Source: Dehalococcoidia bacterium (GTDB lineage Bacteria > Chloroflexota > Dehalococcoidia > Dehalococcoidales > W693). Taken from it: 6,826 bases of DNA. The stretch lies in the NCBI GenBank assembly GCA_030627335.1, contig DAOUSH010000019.1:1-6826 (forward strand). The letters are read 5' to 3'. The notes below the pieces were generated by a model, which saw nothing but the letters and a program-made list of their open reading frames with translations, was not told where the DNA came from and ran no database searches. The translations under genes were made by a program, and so were the position numbers. Of this stretch, positions 1 through 4,696 are shown in pieces (within the stretch, counting starts at the first letter, position 1; each line of letters starts with the position of its first letter).

Positions 1-4
1 AATG

Positions 5-10
5 TATTAT
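5..10 (+). promoter_or_regulatory. Possible -10 box for the exporter operon
   Basis: TATTAT at 5-10, preceded by TG, lies 46 bases before the start codon of the ATPase gene. The same eight-base string TGTATTAT occurs in the much better supported promoter of the pab operon, also with 46 bases between the hexamer and the ATG. Any -35 box would lie outside the window, so the call rests on one hexamer only. Confidence 0.25.
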
Positions 11-56
11 CCGGTTAGCTAGAAAACTCAAGCCTCCCGTTTAATAACTGTTTATC

Positions 57-815
57 ATGGCATATAATAAGACCGACGGTATAGCCGTTAAAATAGATAA
101 GGCATCATTCAACTTTAAGAAGCTGAATGCTATCGATGATCTATCACTGGATGTTACCGCCGGTATCAGCTTCGGCCTGCTCGGTCCTAACGGTGCCGGT
201 AAGACAACCCTTATCAGGCTTTTAACCGGGCTCTTAAAGCCGAAATCGGGCAGTATCGAGGTCCTAGGGCAGACACCATCCCAAAAAACCGCCCATCTTA
301 TTGGCTATATGCCCCAGCTCCACTCATTATATTTAGAGTTGTCTATCATACAGAATGTAAATTTCTTCGCCCTAATTTATGGGTTGAGGGATAGGAATAA
401 ACGGGCACAACGGTTAGAAGAGGTTATCAAGCTGGTTGACCTATGGCAACGCCGCAACGACTCAGTGCTAAACTTAAGCGGCGGCATGAGGCAGAGGGTC
501 AGCCTGGCCTGTGCCATAGTCCACAAGCCACCGCTGCTCCTCCTCGATGAGCCCACCGTTGGTCTTGACCCTGAGCTCAGGGTTACCTTCTGGGACTACT
601 TTGCCTCCCTGACCCGGCAGGGTACTACGCTTATTATTTCCAGCCATACCATGGATGATGCCGCTCATTGCGACCACCTTGCCTTTATGCGACAGGGTAA
701 GGTTATCGCCCAGGGAACTCCATCTGAATTAAGGCAGGCTGCCAGGAAGCCCGATGCCTCACTGGAAGAAGCCTTTCTCTACTTTATCCACCGCGAGGAC
801 GGCAAAGATGAATAA
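57..815 (+). CDS. ABC transporter ATP-binding protein (ABC-2 type exporter ATPase)
   Basis: This 252-residue protein is the ATPase of an ABC exporter and would act on the cytoplasmic face of the membrane, using ATP hydrolysis to power the permease encoded next. It has the full motif set: Walker A GPNGAGKT at residues 43-50, Q-loop Gln87 (YMPQ), signature LSGGMRQR at 140-147, Walker B LLLLDEP at 160-166 with catalytic Glu165, and H-loop His197 (SSHTMDDA). The short C-terminal tail (PDASLEEAFLYF) is typical of ATPases paired with ABC-2 permeases in the drug, antibiotic or Nod-factor export group. The ATG at 57 is the only reasonable start because an in-frame stop lies at 45-47. No Shine-Dalgarno sequence is visible before it. 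The gene overlaps the permease gene by 8 bases, implying one operon with coupled translation. The substrate cannot be read from the sequence. Confidence 0.93.
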   Translation: MAYNKTDGIAVKIDKASFNFKKLNAIDDLSLDVTAGISFGLLGPNGAGKTTLIRLLTGLLKPKSGSIEVLGQTPSQKTAHLIGYMPQLHSLYLELSIIQNVNFFALIYGLRDRNKRAQRLEEVIKLVDLWQRRNDSVLNLSGGMRQRVSLACAIVHKPPLLLLDEPTVGLDPELRVTFWDYFASLTRQGTTLIISSHTMDDAAHCDHLAFMRQGKVIAQGTPSELRQAARKPDASLEEAFLYFIHREDGKDE

Positions 816-1542
816 CAACGCTTTGACCATCGCCGGCCGGCTTATCAGCCAGCTTGTGCGAGACCGTAGAACACTGGGGTTGATAGTAATCGTACCCCTG
901 GTGGTAATGACCCTCATCGGGCTCAGCTTCCCGGAAGGAGATACACTGAGCAAAATCGCCCCGGCGCTGCTGGCGACAATGGCGCTCTTCTTCAGCTTTC
1001 TACTTACCGGCATAAGCTTCCTCAGGGAGCGCTCCCAAGGCACTATGGAGCGCCTGATGGCGTCACCGGTATCACGTCTCGATATAGTTGTCGGCTACCT
1101 GCTAGGCTTTTTCCTCTTCGCCCTGACTCAGACGTTGATTATAGTGCTTTTTACCATTTATGCATTCGACATTAACTTTGCTGGTGACCTTTGGCAGATT
1201 CTTGTCTTTCAGGTTGTGGTCATCGCCGGCTCCGTTACACTGGGCATCTTCACCTCTACCTTTGCCCGTAACGAGTTTCAGATGGTCCAGTTCATCCCTT
1301 TAATCATCGTGCCGCAGATTTTTTTAAGTGGTTTTGCCTTGCCCGTTGAGCAAATGCCTGAATTCCTGCAATGGCTTTCAGCTATAATGCCGCTCACCTA
1401 CGCCGTCGCTGGGCTGAGTGATATTATGCTACACGGACAAAGCCTGCTCGATGTCGGTTTTGAACTGGCAGTCCTTGCCGGTTTTGCCATCGTCACTTCA
1501 ATCCTTGCCGCCATCACCCTCAGGAGAGGCGCCGCCGGCTAA
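808..1542 (+). CDS. ABC-2 type transporter permease
   Basis: This 244-residue integral membrane protein is the translocation subunit for the ATPase just upstream. Six hydrophobic segments are visible at about residues 22-41, 50-71, 92-118, 128-152, 160-180 and 214-238. Between the second and third lies FLRERSQGTMERLMASPVSR (71-90), a cytoplasmic loop typical of ABC-2 permeases and the expected contact with the ATPase. A Pro/Leu-rich stretch (PLIIVPQIFLSGFALPVEQMP, about 164-184) is also characteristic of the family. The start is placed at ATG 808, with GAGG at 795-798 nine bases upstream. An ATG at 754 would add 18 residues unlike any membrane leader that merely overlap the ATPase gene. Dimerisation of this half-size permease with two ATPases is expected from the family. 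Substrate unknown: drug, lipid or polysaccharide export are all possible. Confidence 0.9.
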   Translation: MNNNALTIAGRLISQLVRDRRTLGLIVIVPLVVMTLIGLSFPEGDTLSKIAPALLATMALFFSFLLTGISFLRERSQGTMERLMASPVSRLDIVVGYLLGFFLFALTQTLIIVLFTIYAFDINFAGDLWQILVFQVVVIAGSVTLGIFTSTFARNEFQMVQFIPLIIVPQIFLSGFALPVEQMPEFLQWLSAIMPLTYAVAGLSDIMLHGQSLLDVGFELAVLAGFAIVTSILAAITLRRGAAG

Positions 1543-1556
1543 TTCCCCTTATCTTG

Positions 1557-1572
1557 CTCCTTACCGGAGTTT
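1557..1572 (+). terminator. Weak hairpin between convergent genes
   Basis: CTCC (1557-1560) and GGAG (1566-1569) form a four-base-pair stem with a five-base loop, followed by TTT. It sits in the 28-base gap between the permease stop and the end of the convergent phosphatase gene, where a terminator would be expected. The stem is too short to be convincing as an intrinsic terminator. Confidence 0.2.
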
Positions 1573-2413
1573 AACATATCCCGGTCAGGTTTTTTATAGC
1601 TTCAACCCATCCTTCGGGACCGATACCGTCAACCTTATAAAGATTGGGTATCTCCATATTCTCCCAGCAACCGCCCGGTTTCTGCACCAGCACCGGAAAA
1701 TCAACCTCAGCCAGCATCGGCTCGTCGTTGGGGCTATCGCCGATGCCGATGGTCTTAATCTTACCCAATTTTTTATTATATAGACTTGCCACAACCCTGA
1801 CGGCGATACCCTTATCGCTACCACCGCCAACACTATAGAGCCGGCTCCCCCGACTCCAGTTGAGCCCGGCATCTTTGATCCTATCCAGTATGTGTTTTAT
1901 ATCCCTCTCCGAACCGCCAAGGTCAAGGGTCTCCCCGTATTCCCGCCGGCGTGCTCGACCGGCTGACGCCATATCCAGGCTAGTTAGAGCGGCTACCTTA
2001 ACGTCATCCATATCACCGAATCCCCGGAAGGACAGATTATTCTCCAGTCTTACCCCTTCCAGTAGCCGCCTTACCTCCCCATAGGCTATACCCAGTTCGA
2101 TAACCCGGTAGTTACCGATTGCCCGTTGATATTCATAGGGGAAGGTAAAGTAGTCCCTGTCGATGAATATAGCCCCGCCGTTCTCAACGATAAAGGGTGT
2201 GTTCAGGCCCAGCCTTTTACGGTACATCTCTATCTCCGCCCTTGTCTTGGAGGAGCAAAGGACGATTTCTATACCCGCCCTTTTCAGCCTCGTCACCAGG
2301 GGCATCGCCACCTCACAGGAATATGTGTAATAGTCGAGCAGGGTTCCGTCCAGATCGGTAAAGATTATAACCCTTTCGTCTTCAAGTCCCGACTGGCTGG
2401 CGTCACGGCACAT
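1571..2413 (-). CDS. mpgP: Mannosyl-3-phosphoglycerate phosphatase-like HAD hydrolase
   Basis: The 280-residue protein belongs to the HAD superfamily, subclass IIB (Cof/MPGP group). The family enzyme removes phosphate from mannosyl-3-phosphoglycerate to give mannosylglycerate, a compatible solute made in the cytoplasm. Visible motifs: DLDGT at 20-24 (nucleophile Asp20, acid/base Asp22), motif II Ser54 in VLCSSKTRAEIE, motif III Lys201 in GGGSDKG, and motif IV GIGDSPNDEPML with Asp226 and Asp230. FIVENGGAIFI (74-84) and SSKTRAEIE are especially typical of the MPGP family and favour it over generic Cof or sucrose-phosphate phosphatases. The ATG at 2413 is preceded by AAGGGAG ten bases upstream, which supports the start. 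No mannosyl-3-phosphoglycerate synthase lies in the window; some bacteria carry synthase and phosphatase fused, but here the phosphatase stands alone. A related role on glucosyl-3-phosphoglycerate or another sugar phosphate is possible. Confidence 0.85.
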   Translation of the reverse strand: MCRDASQSGLEDERVIIFTDLDGTLLDYYTYSCEVAMPLVTRLKRAGIEIVLCSSKTRAEIEMYRKRLGLNTPFIVENGGAIFIDRDYFTFPYEYQRAIGNYRVIELGIAYGEVRRLLEGVRLENNLSFRGFGDMDDVKVAALTSLDMASAGRARRREYGETLDLGGSERDIKHILDRIKDAGLNWSRGSRLYSVGGGSDKGIAVRVVASLYNKKLGKIKTIGIGDSPNDEPMLAEVDFPVLVQKPGGCWENMEIPNLYKVDGIGPEGWVEAIKNLTGIC

Positions 2414-2459
2414 ATTAGAATATCTCCCTTAGTCTACTGTTCTTGTCGCGAGCGTCAAT

Positions 2460-2487
2460 TTGCTTAGCGGCTTGCAGATGGTATAAT
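2460..2487 (+). promoter_or_regulatory. Candidate sigma70 promoter of the sufCB operon (extended -10)
   Basis: A perfect extended -10 element, TGGTATAAT, lies at 2479-2487 (hexamer 2482-2487). A weak -35, TTGCTT, is at 2460-2465 with a 16-base spacer. Transcription would begin near 2494, giving a leader of about 130 bases before sufC. That length is consistent with leader-based control, and the inverted repeats noted nearby lie in or at the edge of it. The -35 is poor (three of six), but an extended -10 can compensate for that. Confidence 0.55.
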
Positions 2488-2494
2488 GATACCA
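2479..2494. promoter_or_regulatory. Palindrome over the divergent promoters, possible operator
   Basis: TGGTAT and ATACCA form a perfect six-base inverted repeat around AATG. The top strand reads TGGTATAAT (perfect extended -10) and the bottom strand reads TGGTATCAT (extended -10 with five of six hexamer bases). The element therefore carries a -10 for sufC and one for mpgP, the latter giving a leader of roughly 65 bases. A dimeric repressor bound here would block both genes. Whether a protein binds is unknown; it does not look like the IscR type 1 site as I remember it. Confidence 0.4.
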
Positions 2495-2529
2495 CAGAGC
2501 TTAAATCAACTCCTTCAACCCCTATCAGC

Positions 2530-2552
2530 CTGTAACGATATAGGCAGTACAG
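2530..2552. repeat. Inverted repeat CTGTA-N13-TACAG in the sufC leader
   Basis: CTGTA (2530-2534) and TACAG (2548-2552) are perfect complements separated by 13 bases. The site lies about 40 bases downstream of the predicted sufC transcription start. It could be a weak RNA hairpin or a binding site for a dimeric regulator. Five-base arms are short enough to occur by chance. Confidence 0.25.
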
Positions 2553-2553
2553 A

Positions 2554-2593
2554 TGCCAGCCTTAATCGATTAAAGTTACCAACACGGCTGGCA
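2554..2593 (+). promoter_or_regulatory. Stem-loop in the sufC leader just before the ribosome binding site
   Basis: TGCCAGCC (2554-2561) and GGCTGGCA (2586-2593) make a perfect GC-rich eight-base-pair stem with a 24-base loop. The loop begins with the twelve-base palindrome TTAATCGATTAA (2562-2573), which could form an inner hairpin or a DNA-binding site. The structure ends ten bases before the AGGAGG of sufC. It has no run of T after it, so it is not an obvious terminator; translational control or mRNA stabilisation is more plausible. It matches no riboswitch class that I recognise. Confidence 0.45.
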
Positions 2594-2602
2594 GTGCCTT
2601 AA

Positions 2603-2608
2603 AGGAGG
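2603..2608 (+). promoter_or_regulatory. Shine-Dalgarno site of sufC with long spacing
   Basis: AGGAGG at 2603-2608 is a perfect Shine-Dalgarno core, but 15 bases separate it from the ATG at 2624, longer than the usual five to ten. GCCT at 2596-2599 could pair with AGGC at 2606-2609 and mask part of it. Confidence 0.5.
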
Positions 2609-2623
2609 CTTCAGCCAACAGAA

Positions 2624-3376
2624 ATGGACAAGAAAAACTTGCTGGAGATTAAAGACCTGTCCGTCAGTGTAGACGGCCGGCATATCTTACACGATATCAA
2701 CCTGTTCGTACAGCCCGGGGAGACACAGGTCATTTTTGGCCCCAACGGTAGCGGTAAAACCACCCTGCTGATGACCATTATGGGCTTCCCACGCTACCAG
2801 GTGACCAAAGGTAGGATACTCTTCAAGGGCAAGGATATTACCGACCTGCCTCTAGACAAACGAGCGAACTTGGGCATAGGTTTGTTGTTTCAAAGGCCGC
2901 CGGTGGTTCGCGGGGTCAAGACGCGTGATATAGTCGCCGCCTGCCTCAAAGAGACGGAGGGTTCAAAGGCTACGGAGCAGCTGGCTGAGAAGGCCAACCT
3001 CACCGAATTCCTGGACAGGGATATTAACTACGGCTTTTCCGGGGGCGAAATAAAGCGCTCGGAACTGCTGCAACTGCTGGCACAGGCTCCGGAGCTAGCC
3101 CTCCTGGACGAGCCCGAGTCAGGCGTCGACCTGGAGAATATCGCCCTCATCGGCCAGCTAATAAATGACTTGCTGGGAAAAATCCACCCGATTTATATGC
3201 GGACGCACAGCGGCCTTATTATCTCCCACACCGGTCATATCCTGGACTATGTCAACGCCCGCACAGGGTATGTTATGTGCAACGGCAGGATAATCTGCGA
3301 GGGAGACCCCCACGACATCCTTACCACCATCAAGGAAAAGGGTTACCAGGAGTGTGTTTCATGTCCGATGAAGTAA
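2624..3376 (+). CDS. sufC: SufC-type Fe-S cluster assembly ATPase
   Basis: This 250-residue soluble ABC-type ATPase is the energy-providing partner of the SufB/SufD scaffold in iron-sulfur cluster assembly; it is not a transporter subunit. Motifs: Walker A GPNGSGKT at 39-46, Q-loop Gln90 in LLFQRPP, signature FSGGEIKR at 138-145, Walker B LALLDEP at 158-164 with Glu163, and H-loop His202. The FSGGE-KR signature, PxYxVTKG after Walker A (56-63) and the FQRPP stretch are SufC hallmarks that separate it from transport ATPases. The length is normal for SufC. The C-terminus ends in QECVSCPMK, a CxxC pair (Cys244, Cys247) absent, as far as I recall, from well-studied proteobacterial SufC. The gene overlaps the scaffold gene by 16 bases, so the two are translationally coupled. 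By context it may be called smsC of the minimal SUF-like system. Confidence 0.93.
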   Translation: MDKKNLLEIKDLSVSVDGRHILHDINLFVQPGETQVIFGPNGSGKTTLLMTIMGFPRYQVTKGRILFKGKDITDLPLDKRANLGIGLLFQRPPVVRGVKTRDIVAACLKETEGSKATEQLAEKANLTEFLDRDINYGFSGGEIKRSELLQLLAQAPELALLDEPESGVDLENIALIGQLINDLLGKIHPIYMRTHSGLIISHTGHILDYVNARTGYVMCNGRIICEGDPHDILTTIKEKGYQECVSCPMK

Positions 3377-4593
3377 ATGTGCCCCCAGCGGAAGAAGCCA
3401 GCACCGATACCGGAAAACAGGCGGCTCTGGGCGACGACCTTGATTTATCCCTTTACGAGAGCCAGGTAGCCGAAAAACCGTCCCATATCGACCCGGCGAC
3501 GCTTTCGGATAAGGACAAGCGACAGATGATGTCTGCCGGGATTATGTTTGACGACCTCAGCCAGCGCTCGGGGACATTTATCCAGATGGATAACGCCCCC
3601 ATTCACAGCTCGGTAAAGCAGGATGGTATAGAGGTTATGGCTATCAGCCAGGCCTTGGAGAAATACGACTGGCTCAAGGACTATTTCTGGCAGGCGGTAG
3701 CCGCCGACACCGATAAGTACACCGCCCATGTCGACTGCCACCAGTCTGACGGCTACTTCATCCGAGCTTTGCCCGGCAGTAAGACCCTCTATCCGATTCA
3801 GGCATGCCTTTATCTGGCTAAGAGCCGTCTCATCCAGGACGTCCATAACATCATAATCGCCGAAGAAGGCTCCGAACTACACATCATTACCGGGTGCACC
3901 ACCGCCTCCGGCAGGGAGCCGGGGATACACCTGGGGGTTTCTGAGTTCTATATCAAGAAGGGGGCTAAAGTTACCTTCAGCATGATACATAGCTGGACGC
4001 CGGAAACGGGTGTCCGCCCTCGCACCGCCACCGTCATCGAGGAAGACGGCTTATTTTTAAGCAACTATGTCATTATGAAACCGGTGTACTCGCTTCAAGC
4101 CTACCCGTCAGCCAGGTGCATCGGCGAAAACGCTACCGTCAGGTTCAACAGCATTATGGTCGCCCCGCCCGGCTCCAGAATGGATCTTGGCTCCAAGGTT
4201 TTTCTTAACGCCAAAGGCTCTAAAGCCGAAATCGTATCCCGTGCCATCACCACCGGCGGCAATATCATCGCCCGCGGCTATATCGAGGGCAACTGCCCCG
4301 ATGTCAAGGGACACCTTGAATGCCGCGGTCTAATTATGGGAGATTCGGGCACTATTCAGGCTATCCCCGAACTCAAGGGTACGCTTGCCGGCGTCGACCT
4401 TTCTCACGAAGCGGCGGTGGGTAAAATCGCCGAGGAGGAAATAGAATATCTTATGGCACGAGGGCTCTCGCGAGACGAGGCGACGGCAACCATAGTCCGT
4501 GGTTTCCTGAATGTCGATATCCAGGGACTACCGCCCCTGCTCCACGCCGAGATGAAGAAGGCTATCGAAACCAGCGAGCAAGACCTCTTCTAG
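3361..4593 (+). CDS. sufB: SufB/SufD-family Fe-S cluster scaffold (SmsB-like)
   Basis: The 410-residue protein is the scaffold on which Fe-S clusters are built, acting with the SufC ATPase encoded just upstream. It has an acidic, low-complexity N-terminus (about 1-45), a region that should form the beta-helix core (about 160-345) and the C-terminal helical domain that binds SufC (about 348-405). The segment HEAAVGKIAEEEIEYLMARG (349-368) is the family hallmark. Cys321 lies exactly 28 residues before His349-Glu350, the same spacing as the essential Cys405 and His433-Glu434 of E. coli SufB, so the SufB-type active residues appear kept. A second cysteine, Cys312, lies nine residues earlier. The length is nearer SufD than the longer SufB of full SUF operons. 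AGGAG at 3348-3352, eight bases before ATG 3361, fixes the start; a longer frame from 3277 is only overlap with sufC. No second scaffold gene follows, so a homodimer is inferred. Confidence 0.9.
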   Translation: MSDEVNVPPAEEASTDTGKQAALGDDLDLSLYESQVAEKPSHIDPATLSDKDKRQMMSAGIMFDDLSQRSGTFIQMDNAPIHSSVKQDGIEVMAISQALEKYDWLKDYFWQAVAADTDKYTAHVDCHQSDGYFIRALPGSKTLYPIQACLYLAKSRLIQDVHNIIIAEEGSELHIITGCTTASGREPGIHLGVSEFYIKKGAKVTFSMIHSWTPETGVRPRTATVIEEDGLFLSNYVIMKPVYSLQAYPSARCIGENATVRFNSIMVAPPGSRMDLGSKVFLNAKGSKAEIVSRAITTGGNIIARGYIEGNCPDVKGHLECRGLIMGDSGTIQAIPELKGTLAGVDLSHEAAVGKIAEEEIEYLMARGLSRDEATATIVRGFLNVDIQGLPPLLHAEMKKAIETSEQDLF

Positions 4594-4607
4594 CTCAGGG
4601 GGCATAT

Positions 4608-4630
4608 CCCGTCAAACTCAATTGACTGGG
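4608..4630. repeat. Inverted repeat overlapping the pab promoter -35
   Basis: CCCGTCAA (4608-4615) pairs with TTGACTGGG (4622-4630) if T4627 bulges out, giving eight base pairs around a six-base loop. The right arm contains the TTGACT -35 box of the pab promoter. It lies 15 bases after the scaffold gene stop, so it could instead end or protect the sufCB transcript, though no T-run follows. Operator or RNA hairpin cannot be told apart from sequence. Confidence 0.4.
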
Positions 4631-4650
4631 CTCTATCACTGTTGTATTAT
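4622..4650 (+). promoter_or_regulatory. Sigma70-type promoter of the pab operon
   Basis: TTGACT (4622-4627, five of six to consensus) and TATTAT (4645-4650, five of six) are separated by the optimal 17 bases. Transcription should start near 4657, leaving a leader of about 40 bases. This implies that pabB-pabA-pabC is transcribed independently of sufCB, although read-through is possible. Confidence 0.7.
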
Positions 4651-4659
4651 GCAGTTATC

Positions 4660-4676
4660 CGGTCGCAAGGCAACCG
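4660..4676 (+). promoter_or_regulatory. Small hairpin in the pabB leader
   Basis: CGGTCGC (4660-4666) and GCAACCG (4670-4676) form six base pairs with one C-A mismatch and a three-base loop. It begins a few bases after the predicted transcription start. It may affect mRNA stability or initiation. No leader peptide rich in Trp codons is present, so trp-style attenuation is not supported. Confidence 0.25.
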
Positions 4677-4696
4677 TCTCATTGTAGTTTAAGCCT

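Noticed and set aside
754..807. Upstream ATG that would lengthen the permease by 18 residues
   Set aside because: The added residues are a frame-shifted reading of the ATPase C-terminus. ATG 808 has a GAGG nine bases upstream and gives a normal permease N-terminus.
1418..1783. Plus-strand open frame of 121 codons bridging the permease and phosphatase genes
   Set aside because: It crosses two real genes in other frames and shows no domain or ribosome site.
2431..2458. Minus-strand promoter TTGACG-N16-TAGACT for the phosphatase gene
   Set aside because: Both hexamers are acceptable, but the predicted start near 2424 would fall inside or after the ribosome binding site at 2424-2430. The palindromic extended -10 at 2486-2494 fits better.
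2126..2467. Plus-strand open frame of 113 codons opposite the phosphatase gene
   Set aside because: It lies antisense to a well-supported HAD gene, has no family resemblance and has no good ribosome site.
3277..3360. Upstream ATG that would lengthen the scaffold protein by 28 residues
   Set aside because: The extension is Arg/His/Pro/Gln-rich out-of-frame reading of sufC. ATG 3361 has AGGAG at ideal spacing.
3445..3846. Minus-strand open frame of 133 codons inside the scaffold gene
   Set aside because: It is a shadow of the conserved sufB reading frame, with no independent support.
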